Of a stretch of DNA of 64,000 bases, positions 23,767 to 31,699 are shown piece by piece. The translations under genes were made by a program, and so were the position numbers. The notes below the pieces were generated by a model, which saw nothing but the letters and a program-made list of their open reading frames with translations, made no database searches and was not told where the DNA came from. The stretch comes from Dyadobacter linearis (lineage in GTDB: Bacteria; Bacteroidota; Bacteroidia; Cytophagales; Spirosomataceae), in the NCBI RefSeq assembly GCF_907165045.1, contig NZ_CAJRAU010000010.1, positions 62,001 through 126,000 of the forward strand, in the 5' to 3' direction. How positions within the stretch are numbered: position 1 is the stretch's first letter; every line of letters begins with the position of its first letter.

Positions 23767-26661
23767 TCAATAGGCTGATCTGTCGTAGAACGAGCGGCGG
23801 CGCGTTACTTTCAGATCCTGCAGGAGCGCCGACTTCACTTTCAGCGTAAAGTTGTAGTTACTTACCCTCGCCGCGCTGCCAGCGAATGGTGTCCAGCTGA
23901 AACTCATATCCCAGCAATGCAGATCCCGGTAAAGTGTAAGCTGCGTAATGGTAGGAGAGAATGCAGTAAAATCGAAACCGGTACTTACGCTTACTTTGAA
24001 ATTCTTAGACAAACTCAAATCACCCGTCGCCTGCACAGCCTGGATCAGAGTTGCTTTGGAAAGTCCGGGCTTGCTGAGGCCGAAGTTGTAGTTAAGCGAC
24101 AAATTCCAGGGTACATTGAAATCGACATACAGCTCGGGGTTTTGCTCAATGTATTCCCGTTGCTCCTGTTTAATCTCCGCATCGGGATCAGCCCCGTTAA
24201 CCGGCGGTGTTTTCGTTTTGTCTGATCCCTTAGGTGAAAAGCTGGTACCTAATGTAAAGCCCAGGTTTTGCAGCTTGGCAAGTCCCTGCCCCTGCGTGAT
24301 CGCATATCTGTTGACCTTGGTACCAACCTGGTTAGACAAAATCCGCGGATTCGCTTCATAAGCATACGGATCAAGGTTCATATTAAAGTTCAGATTCAGG
24401 TTCCGGCCGACCCGCGCATTCGCATTCACAGTGATATTGGAGAGATTCAGTGAATCGGCCAGGAGATTGTAGCTACCTCCGACACTCAAATTGTCAAGCA
24501 GCGATATTTTCTCGAATTGGGTAGCCGCAGTATCGCTTTTCGATTTCAGCTTCATCTCAAAAGAGTTGTTTAAACTGAAAGAAATTACACTACTCGCCCG
24601 CCCGTTACCGACTCCCGTACCAATCCCGCGAAACCGGGAAAGTGAATAATCCTGTATTTCGTCTTTCCGGTTCCGGACACTTACCTTTTGATAAAAACCA
24701 AATGCGTCGCCAGTGAAATCCGGAGTGTAAGTGAATGATAGAGAAGGTATTACTGTGTGTCGGATCGCTTCCAGTCTCTTTCCTCCGATAAAGAACGTAC
24801 CATAAAAACGAGTGTTTACACCTGCCCCGAAGTTGTACGAGTATTCGGTCCCCGCCTGATTGAGCGTATCGATGCGGACCCGGTTGGTGAGCGAATCCAC
24901 AGAGTAATTATATTGTTTTGTAAAAACCTCCCCCTGCAAAGAAAGGCTCGGGGTCACATTCACAAACCGCAATACTTTAAAGTTGGGCAGCGAGATCGGC
25001 AAGCTGTAACGTCCGGTAAACTGCGCATCTTTCAACATATCTGGCAGATTATTCAGGTTGAAGGGTACCACTTTTGCTATCCCTACCCTCGAAGTATCTA
25101 CTGTATTAGAGATCTGGAAACCCAATCTGCTGAAAGAAGTATCGATCGCAGTCAGCGAGTTTGTCAATGCATAATTTCCGCTAAAATCCAGACCAAGACG
25201 GAAGCTTTCGTACCACTTGCCGCGACCACCTTTTAATGCAAACGGGGCGATCTGATTGATACCAAAGCTGAAATCTGTGGAAACGTTGGTTTTTCCGTTT
25301 GTCCGTCGCTCGGTTACCGGGTCAATTTGTCCAAAGTTTTGATTCACACGCAAGCTCGCAGCGGCTCTGGCATATTGGCCAAATGTACGGTTGTACTGAA
25401 CTGAGGAACTCGCAACATTGGATGTATATCGCTCTGTATTGAACTCCTGCAACTGGTTATAGCTATTGCTGCTTACATTGACATTGGCAGAAAACTGGGA
25501 GTTTCCCCGCGGCCTAGGTGCATGTGACCATACAACGCTAAAGTCATTGGTAACACCCCGGCCCAGCAATCGATCCACTTCGTCGCTCGGTTTGTTTTTA
25601 TTGAAACGCAATGCAAAATTCCCGCTGTACTGGTACCTTCTGATATAAGTGGAAGCCACACCCAAACCCCAGCTGCCGGTCGAATAGATCTGTCCGGTTA
25701 CGATGGCGTTGACATATTCACTGATTGCAAAGTAATATCCGCCTTCGCGCAGGTAAAAGCCCCGCCCGTTCGGTTCCTCTCCGTAAGTAGGGAAAATGAT
25801 CCCGCTCGTGCCGCTTTCTTTTTTCTTTGGAAAAGGGAAAAAACCAAAAGGCAGCGCAATAGGAAGCGGAACGTCGCTGATCACGAGATTGAAAGGTCCC
25901 GAAATGACCTGCTTTTTGTTCACCATTTTAATCTTCGGCGCATTGATGAAGTAATGCGGGTGCGTAAGATTACACGTCGTGTACATGGAGTGGCGAATGT
26001 AAAAGTTGCCTTCCGCGTCTTTCTTGACCTTTTCCCCCCTGATATTCCCGTCGCCCTCCTGGGTTACAATCCCCTGGATCAGCGCTTTTTGAGATTTAAA
26101 ATTATACCTGATTTCTTTGGTATTATAAGTTTCCGGACCGTCCTGGAATATAGGATCGCCGACCATCTTTTTGGAGGTAGAATCGTAGGTGCCGATCGCA
26201 TATACCTCATTAGTAACCCAGTTAAGCCGGATGTAATTGGCTTTCAGGTTGATGGTACCATAGTTCACTTCCGCATTTCCATACAAATGAACCTGCTTAA
26301 GAACAGCGTCCATAATCGTCGAATCCTCGGAAGTATATTCGACTACATTCTGTAAATCGTCCGGGTTTGAAATCGTATCCGCGGCGGTAGAATCGGCGGA
26401 AATATTCTTATTAAGTGAGTCAGCAGGCGTTAGCGGCTGAGACGTACGATCCTCACCGGTACCAAGTGTATCGGTACCAGACTTTTGGTTAGCTGTAAGA
26501 AGAGAATCCGAAGTTTGTTTTTCAGAAGAGGAAACAGCCTGCTTACTCTTATTTTTCCCGGACCCCTTGGAGCGTTGCTGCACACAGGCTAAAGTGCTGA
26601 ACAGGAGAAACGCCGCAACCACTGACGATATAATAATCGCCTTTCTTTTCAGTTTTAACAA
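23767..26661 (-). CDS. LptD/OstA-like outer-membrane LPS assembly protein
   Basis: A very large outer-membrane protein of about 964 residues. After a hydrophobic signal ending FSTLAC (possible lipobox) comes a Ser/Lys/Thr-rich linker. An OstA/LptA-like beta-jellyroll follows (about 110-260: KQVHLYGNAEVNYGTINLKA, EGDGNIRGEKVKK), then a long C-terminal barrel with many alternating strands. This is the layout of LptD proteins that insert LPS in the outer leaflet, in the Bacteroidetes form that lacks LptD-type disulfide spacing. The start is uncertain: TTG at 26661 follows a -7 box at 26686-26693, while a frame from TTG at 26724 is also open. Confidence 0.8.
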   Translation of the reverse strand: MLKLKRKAIIISSVVAAFLLFSTLACVQQRSKGSGKNKSKQAVSSSEKQTSDSLLTANQKSGTDTLGTGEDRTSQPLTPADSLNKNISADSTAADTISNPDDLQNVVEYTSEDSTIMDAVLKQVHLYGNAEVNYGTINLKANYIRLNWVTNEVYAIGTYDSTSKKMVGDPIFQDGPETYNTKEIRYNFKSQKALIQGIVTQEGDGNIRGEKVKKDAEGNFYIRHSMYTTCNLTHPHYFINAPKIKMVNKKQVISGPFNLVISDVPLPIALPFGFFPFPKKKESGTSGIIFPTYGEEPNGRGFYLREGGYYFAISEYVNAIVTGQIYSTGSWGLGVASTYIRRYQYSGNFALRFNKNKPSDEVDRLLGRGVTNDFSVVWSHAPRPRGNSQFSANVNVSSNSYNQLQEFNTERYTSNVASSSVQYNRTFGQYARAAASLRVNQNFGQIDPVTERRTNGKTNVSTDFSFGINQIAPFALKGGRGKWYESFRLGLDFSGNYALTNSLTAIDTSFSRLGFQISNTVDTSRVGIAKVVPFNLNNLPDMLKDAQFTGRYSLPISLPNFKVLRFVNVTPSLSLQGEVFTKQYNYSVDSLTNRVRIDTLNQAGTEYSYNFGAGVNTRFYGTFFIGGKRLEAIRHTVIPSLSFTYTPDFTGDAFGFYQKVSVRNRKDEIQDYSLSRFRGIGTGVGNGRASSVISFSLNNSFEMKLKSKSDTAATQFEKISLLDNLSVGGSYNLLADSLNLSNITVNANARVGRNLNLNFNMNLDPYAYEANPRILSNQVGTKVNRYAITQGQGLAKLQNLGFTLGTSFSPKGSDKTKTPPVNGADPDAEIKQEQREYIEQNPELYVDFNVPWNLSLNYNFGLSKPGLSKATLIQAVQATGDLSLSKNFKVSVSTGFDFTAFSPTITQLTLYRDLHCWDMSFSWTPFAGSAARVSNYNFTLKVKSALLQDLKVTRRRSFYDRSAY

Positions 26662-26685
26662 ATAGAGTATTTTTGCATTCGATAT

Positions 26686-26693
26686 CAAAATTA
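26686..26693 (-). promoter_or_regulatory. -7 element for the LptD-like gene
   Basis: TAATTTTG on the minus strand matches TAnnTTTG, about 25 bases upstream of the TTG start at 26661. It supports the shorter reading frame. Confidence 0.4.
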
Positions 26694-26734
26694 GCAGAGA
26701 AACCTCTAACGAGTAACGCCCCAATTAAAAAATA

Positions 26735-27529
26735 ATGTTAAAAGTTCTTAAATCAATAATTGCTGCGAGTTTCCTGCTGGCAAGTCTTGCGTTTGTATTT
26801 CAACAGGAACCCGCCGATTCCAAGTCCGCAAAAGTAAGAACAGTTGTAATCGACGCCGGTCACGGGGGGAAAGACCCGGGCACCAGAGGCCGGAAAATAA
26901 AGGAAAAAGACGTCGCGCTGAGCGTCGCGCTTGAGTTGGGCAGGAAGATCAAAGAAGCTACACCGGAAGTCAAGGTTCTATATACCAGATCGACTGACGT
27001 TTTTATAGAATTGGGTGAACGTTCTGCATTCGCCAACCGTAACAATGCAGATCTTTTCATATCTATCCATTGTAATGCGACGCCGAGATCAAGGTCGGTT
27101 CACGGGACGGAGACTTTCGTAATGGGTTTGCATAAAACGGAAGGTAACCTGGAAGTGGCGAGAAGGGAGAACTCGGTAATCTTGCAGGAAACGAACTATA
27201 AGCAGAAATACAAAGGGTTTGATCCAAATTCACCGCTGGCGCATATTATGCTCGCCAATTACCAAAGCGCATTTATTTCAAGCAGCCTTCGTCTGGCGGA
27301 CCTGATCGAAAAGAAATTCCAGTCGGTTTCGGACAGGGAAAGTCGGGGCGTGAAACAAGCAGGGTTCCTGGTATTATGGCGCTGCGCAATGCCGAGTGTG
27401 CTGATCGAAACCGGGTTTTTATCCACACCGGATGAGGAAGATTATCTGGCCTCGGAAGACGGGCAGGTAGAAGTTGCAGAATCTATTCACCAGGCATTCA
27501 TGGCTTATAAGAAAGACATGGACCGTTAA
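26735..27529 (+). CDS. N-acetylmuramoyl-L-alanine amidase (Amidase_3, AmiC-like)
   Basis: A 264-residue zinc amidase that cuts the bond between MurNAc and the stem peptide during cell separation. After an N-terminal signal segment (about 1-22) the catalytic domain shows VVIDAGHGGKDPG (zinc His43), ISIHCNA (His112) and the C-terminal PSVLIETGFLSTPDEE (catalytic Glu). No LysM, AMIN or SPOR domain is present. It is divergent from the LptD-like gene and followed by the MCE gene. Confidence 0.92.
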   Translation: MLKVLKSIIAASFLLASLAFVFQQEPADSKSAKVRTVVIDAGHGGKDPGTRGRKIKEKDVALSVALELGRKIKEATPEVKVLYTRSTDVFIELGERSAFANRNNADLFISIHCNATPRSRSVHGTETFVMGLHKTEGNLEVARRENSVILQETNYKQKYKGFDPNSPLAHIMLANYQSAFISSSLRLADLIEKKFQSVSDRESRGVKQAGFLVLWRCAMPSVLIETGFLSTPDEEDYLASEDGQVEVAESIHQAFMAYKKDMDR

Positions 27530-27545
27530 ATAGACGGGATGCCGA

Positions 27546-27571
27546 TGTTTTGATTTGTCAAAACAATTTTT
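27546..27571 (+). terminator. Terminator after the amidase gene
   Basis: Perfect 8-bp stem TGTTTTGA (27546-27553) with TCAAAACA (27558-27565), 4-base loop, then ATTTTT. It sits 17 bases after the amidase stop and 80 bases before the MCE gene. Confidence 0.6.
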
Positions 27572-27649
27572 GATACTTTGATGTTATGCAACCGATATAA
27601 ACTTAGTGCTGCCGAGTTGCTGGTTGCCTGGCAGGAAATTATTTAGTCC

Positions 27650-28615
27650 ATGAAATTATCGAAAGAAGCAAAAGTTGGAATGATGGCCATTGCCGCAATG
27701 GTAATGCTGTATTTCGGCTTTCATATCCTGAAAGGCTCAGATGTTTTTTCAAGAACGCATCAATACTTTGTTATCTACGACAATATTGACGGATTGACAG
27801 CTTCTAATCCCGTACTGCTCAATGGGTTGAATGTAGGCAGGGTTCGTGAGATCAAATTGCTGCAAAATCGTAAAAACCACTTGCTTGTCTCGCTTGATAT
27901 ACAGAAAGGAATAGCGATACCTGGCGGAAGTTCGGCAATACTCGCCGACGGCGGACTGCTAGGCGGAAAAGTAATCCATTTGTCCCCGGGTACCGGCGCT
28001 CCGATGCAGGACGGAGATACGCTTTTAGCCAAAAAAGACCCTGGTATCTCGGCCGTGCTACAACAGCAAGCACTACCGCTGGTAACATCCGCCGATTCGC
28101 TCATCAGAAACCTGAACCAGGTAGTAGCGGGTTTTGAAGAGACAGGATTGATACTGAATCAGGTATTGAAAAACTACAACCAGACAGGCAGTAGCTTACA
28201 AGGATTATTGAATGAGAACCGTACCAACCTGCTCGCGCTTACTTCCAATCTGAACAAGCTTTCCACTTCCTTAATTGAAACTGAAAAAGAGATCAAGCCG
28301 CTGCTCACCAAAACAGGAACACTTGCTGATTCTTTGAATGCATTGCAGCTCGGGGAAACTGTCCGTAATGCAAACAAGACAATCGGGGAGCTGCATAACC
28401 TGCTTGCGAGTGTGGAATCAGGGAAAGGAACAGCGGGTAAACTGATTAAGGATGAGACACTTTACACTAATATCGACAGGACGGTCGTGAGCCTGAATAA
28501 ACTTTTGACAAACCTGAGAGAACATCCGAAACGGTATATTAACATTTCGGTTTTTGGTAAAAAAGACAAAGGCCCCTCGGAATCGCCGCTTGATACTACA
28601 ACAGTGATCAAATAG
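27650..28615 (+). CDS. MlaD/MCE-family lipid transport protein
   Basis: A 321-residue protein with one N-terminal membrane helix (about 7-25) and an MCE domain (about 36-115: YDNIDGLTASNPVLLNGLNVGRV, LADGGLLGGKVIHLSPG). A long helical region (about 150-270, LNQVLKNYNQTGSSLQGLLNENR) follows. MCE proteins form hexameric periplasmic tunnels that carry phospholipids between membranes. The partner permease and ATPase (MlaE/MlaF) are not adjacent here. Confidence 0.9.
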   Translation: MKLSKEAKVGMMAIAAMVMLYFGFHILKGSDVFSRTHQYFVIYDNIDGLTASNPVLLNGLNVGRVREIKLLQNRKNHLLVSLDIQKGIAIPGGSSAILADGGLLGGKVIHLSPGTGAPMQDGDTLLAKKDPGISAVLQQQALPLVTSADSLIRNLNQVVAGFEETGLILNQVLKNYNQTGSSLQGLLNENRTNLLALTSNLNKLSTSLIETEKEIKPLLTKTGTLADSLNALQLGETVRNANKTIGELHNLLASVESGKGTAGKLIKDETLYTNIDRTVVSLNKLLTNLREHPKRYINISVFGKKDKGPSESPLDTTTVIK

Positions 28616-28640
28616 AAAAAGTAATTTCTTAATAAGTATG

Positions 28641-28675
28641 AAAGTCGTTTGCTTGCGGGTAAACGACTTTTTATT
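28641..28675 (+). terminator. Terminator after the MCE gene
   Basis: Perfect 10-bp stem AAAGTCGTTT (28641-28650) with AAACGACTTT (28661-28670), 10-base loop, followed by TTATTTT. It excludes the longer open frame of the next gene, which would have to be translated through it. Confidence 0.8.
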
Positions 28676-28703
28676 TTGTGAAATAATCCACACTTCATCT
28701 GCT

Positions 28704-30317
28704 ATGACTACACAGGAAAGCCTTCCGCAACTATTGGAAATTCTCCGGCAAAAATATGACCAGGTAAAACTCGGCGGCGGGATCAAGAAAATCGAAGCAC
28801 AGCACAAAAAAGGCAAACTAACCGCACGCGAAAGAATCGAATACCTAATCGATTCCGAATCAAAATTCGTGGAAATTGGTGCATTCGTGGCGGACAATAT
28901 GTACGCCGAAGAAGGCGGCTGCCCCTCAGGCGGCGTAATTGCGGGAATCGGAATTGTCTCGGGGAAACAATGCATGATCGTCGCCAACGATGCGACCGTA
29001 AAAGCCGGCGCCTGGTTTCCGATCGCAGCTAAGAAAAACCTCCGGGCACAGGAAATCGCAATGGAAAACCGTTTACCCGTCATTTATCTGGTAGATAGCG
29101 CCGGGGTATACCTGCCCATGCAGGCTGAGGTTTTCGCAGATAAGGAGCATTTTGGAAGGGTTTTCAGGAACAATGCACAAATGTCCGCGATGGGAATCGT
29201 CCAGCTTTCGGCTATCATGGGCAGCTGTGTGGCTGGCGGGGCTTATCTGCCGATCATGTCCGATGAAGCCTTTATCGTGGAAGGTACCGGCTCTGTTTTT
29301 TTGGCTGGGCCGTTTTTGGTAAAATCCTCTGTTGGTGAAGAAGTAGACGCGGAAACGCTAGGCGGCGCGACAATGCATTGCGAGATTTCAGGCGTAACCG
29401 ATAACAAGTTCCCCGACGATAAATCCTGTCTGGACGCAATTAAAAGACATATTGATAAGATCGGCAGGCCGCTTTCCGCGGGCTTCGACCGCAAACCCGC
29501 CATTGATCCCAACAGAAACGCAGAGGAAATATATTCTTTACTACCAATTGACAGGCTGAAACCCTACGATGTCCGGCCCATTCTCGAATGCATTGTCGAT
29601 GGTTCGGAGCTGGATGAATACAAGCCGGATTATGGAAAAACGTTGATCTGCGCCTACGCCCGCGTCGACGGCTGGGCGGTTGGAATCGTGGCCAATCAGC
29701 GGAAAATGGTCAAATCCGGCAAAGGAGAAATGCAAATGGGCGGGGTGATCTACGGCGAGTCTGCCGACAAAGCGGCGCGGTTTATCATGAACTGCAACCA
29801 GAAAAAGATCCCGCTGCTATTCTTTCACGATGTGACGGGTTTTATGGTTGGCAGCCGGGCGGAGCAGGGAGGTATTATCAAAGACGGCGCCAAAATGGTC
29901 AATGCAGTAGCCAACTCGGTCGTTCCCAAATTTACATTCATCATCGGAAATTCTTATGGTGCAGGCAATTACGCAATGTGCGGCAAAGCCTTCGATCCAA
30001 GGCTAATTTTTGCCTGGCCAACTGCGCAAATGGCTGTAATGAGCGGCGCAACTGCTGCAAAAACGCTGTTGCAGGTACAAACGGCCACATTAAAAGCAAA
30101 AGGAGAAATCATCACCCCTGAGCAGGAAGAGAAATTATTGAAGGAAATTACGGATCGGTATAACGAAGAACTGTCCCCTTACTACGCCGCCGCCCGCTTG
30201 TGGGTAGATGGTATCATCGATCCGGTCGAAACCCGGAATATTATTTCAACAGGAATTCAGGCTGCCGATCAGGCACCGATCGAAAAACAGTTCAATGTTG
30301 GAATTATGCAGGTTTGA
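28704..30317 (+). CDS. Acyl-CoA carboxylase beta subunit (carboxyltransferase)
   Basis: A 537-residue biotin-dependent carboxyltransferase of the PccB/MccB group. N-terminal half: LTARERIEYLID, GGVIAGIGIVSGKQCMIVAND, YLVDSAGVYLPMQAEVF. C-terminal half: FFHDVTGFMVGSRAEQGGIIKDGAKMV, SYGAGNYAMCGKAFDPRLIFAWPTAQMAVM. The GVYLPMQ and AWPTAQMAVM blocks fit the methylcrotonyl-CoA type slightly better than the propionyl type. No alpha (biotin carboxylase) subunit is adjacent, so the substrate stays open. Confidence 0.9.
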   Translation: MTTQESLPQLLEILRQKYDQVKLGGGIKKIEAQHKKGKLTARERIEYLIDSESKFVEIGAFVADNMYAEEGGCPSGGVIAGIGIVSGKQCMIVANDATVKAGAWFPIAAKKNLRAQEIAMENRLPVIYLVDSAGVYLPMQAEVFADKEHFGRVFRNNAQMSAMGIVQLSAIMGSCVAGGAYLPIMSDEAFIVEGTGSVFLAGPFLVKSSVGEEVDAETLGGATMHCEISGVTDNKFPDDKSCLDAIKRHIDKIGRPLSAGFDRKPAIDPNRNAEEIYSLLPIDRLKPYDVRPILECIVDGSELDEYKPDYGKTLICAYARVDGWAVGIVANQRKMVKSGKGEMQMGGVIYGESADKAARFIMNCNQKKIPLLFFHDVTGFMVGSRAEQGGIIKDGAKMVNAVANSVVPKFTFIIGNSYGAGNYAMCGKAFDPRLIFAWPTAQMAVMSGATAAKTLLQVQTATLKAKGEIITPEQEEKLLKEITDRYNEELSPYYAAARLWVDGIIDPVETRNIISTGIQAADQAPIEKQFNVGIMQV

Positions 30318-30370
30318 GAAAAGTTACTCAGGTAGTACTCTGTTTATTTCTTATTTAAAAAATTGAGATT

Positions 30371-31249
30371 ATGGCTGAAAAAATAGCTTTTCTGGGTCTT
30401 GGAAACCTGGGCGCACCAATAGCACAAAGATTAATTAACTCAGGTTTCGAAGTGACGGTTTGGAACAGGACCATTTCAAAAGCTGAACCGCTGGCCCAAC
30501 TCGGTGCAAAAGTTGCCGAAAATGCGATCGACGCGATCGAGCCCGGAGGAATTGTATTTTCTGTGCTTGCCGACGATAATGCGGTTGAAACAACATTTTC
30601 TGATGCTCTGCTGCAAAAGCTTGGCAGTAATGGTTTGCACATTTCCATGAGCACCATCTCACCAGACTGCTCACGCAAGCTCACTGAAACGCACAACAAA
30701 TATGGAGCAAGCTACGTGGCAGCACCAATTTTCGCGCGCCCCGACGCGGTACTTTCAGGAATGGGGAATATTGTAGTATCGGGAGAAGCAGGAGCGAGGG
30801 AGCGTGCAAAACCGTTGGTGCAAAACTTCGTAAAAGGCGTTTTCGACTTCGGGGACGATCCCGGCGCAGCGAATGTGATTAAGCTTTGTGGCAACTTTAT
30901 GATCGCAGCGAGCCTTGAAATGATGGCGGAAGCATTTACACTGGCGGAAAAAAGCGGTATCCCACGTCAGAGCATATACGAAATGCTCACTTCCACCTTA
31001 TTCGCCGCCCCAATTTTCCAGAATTATGGTAAGATGGTGGCGCAGCATACTTACGAGCCGGTACTATTTGGCCTGCCGCTGGGTTTAAAAGATATCAATC
31101 TGACTTTGCAGGCTTCGGCGAAGGTAAATGCGCCTATGCCGCTGGCCGATCTGGTTAAGAACCGTTTCGTCTCCGCACTGGCAAAAGACCGCGCGGGCAT
31201 GGATTGGGTAGCCTTGGCCAAAGGTGCTTCCGATGATGCCGGACTTTGA
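30371..31249 (+). CDS. NAD(P)-dependent beta-hydroxyacid dehydrogenase family protein
   Basis: A 292-residue oxidoreductase. Rossmann motif FLGLGNLGAPIAQRL (about 6-20) is followed by WNRT, which suggests NADP preference. The serine-rich motif MSTISPD and the catalytic Lys in AANVIKLCGNFMIAA (about 175) match the 3-hydroxyisobutyrate/glyoxylate-succinate semialdehyde reductase group. The exact substrate is unknown. It stands alone between two terminator-bounded genes. Confidence 0.9.
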   Translation: MAEKIAFLGLGNLGAPIAQRLINSGFEVTVWNRTISKAEPLAQLGAKVAENAIDAIEPGGIVFSVLADDNAVETTFSDALLQKLGSNGLHISMSTISPDCSRKLTETHNKYGASYVAAPIFARPDAVLSGMGNIVVSGEAGARERAKPLVQNFVKGVFDFGDDPGAANVIKLCGNFMIAASLEMMAEAFTLAEKSGIPRQSIYEMLTSTLFAAPIFQNYGKMVAQHTYEPVLFGLPLGLKDINLTLQASAKVNAPMPLADLVKNRFVSALAKDRAGMDWVALAKGASDDAGL

Positions 31250-31266
31250 TATTTAAATACATACAA

Positions 31267-31299
31267 ACGAAAAAAGCTGCACGTTGCAGCTTTTTTCGT
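31267..31299. terminator. Bidirectional terminator
   Basis: Perfect 15-bp stem (31267-31281 with 31285-31299), 3-base loop, containing A6 and T6 tracts. It serves the oxidoreductase gene and the convergent coiled-coil gene. Confidence 0.88.
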
Positions 31300-31317
31300 C
31301 TTCAATGGAAAGTGAGA

Positions 31318-31602
31318 TTACTCTCTGATTTCCATTAACATCTCATCAGTAATGTTGTTTTTCTCTTTGAAATCCGAAACGGTTTCCGTGAAAGAAGTAT
31401 GGAGTGTTTCCACGTTTTCAAGGTTTTTGTAAGCGCCATCGTAAATCGCACCTAACGACTTTTCCAGGTCCTGAATGTTCAGGTTCATATTCTCTGTTTC
31501 TATCTGACCGATCTTTTTAATCACGGCAGTTTCACTATTTTTCAAGTCTTCAATTTCACGGAGAATCTTCTCCATGCTCTTAAACTTTTCGATCTTATCC
31601 AT
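31318..31602 (-). CDS. Unrecognised small coiled-coil protein (94 aa)
   Basis: A 94-residue, highly charged protein rich in Glu, Lys, Leu and Ile, predicted almost wholly alpha-helical with heptad-like spacing (MEKILREIEDLKNSETAVIK, then MNLNIQDLEKSLGAIYDG). It has no Cys, Pro, signal peptide or membrane segment, and I do not recognise a family. It is an isolated gene with a strong terminator, so it is likely real. A shorter start at Met9 is possible. A structural or adaptor role is a guess. Confidence 0.7.
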   Translation of the reverse strand: MDKIEKFKSMEKILREIEDLKNSETAVIKKIGQIETENMNLNIQDLEKSLGAIYDGAYKNLENVETLHTSFTETVSDFKEKNNITDEMLMEIRE

Positions 31603-31699
31603 AAGTTCTTAGTTATTGTACAATGCATTAACTTAAAATATCGTACCACACAGAGAATCGATCCCGGTAAATCTAGCCGAATGATCTCTTTTCCAGGTT

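Noticed and set aside
24757..25236. Plus-strand 159-codon open frame inside the LptD-like gene
   Set aside because: Antisense to the barrel region; composition is not protein-like and no start signals are seen.
28418..29083. Minus-strand 221-codon open frame spanning the MCE gene end and carboxylase start
   Set aside because: It crosses a strong terminator hairpin and is antisense to two well-supported genes.
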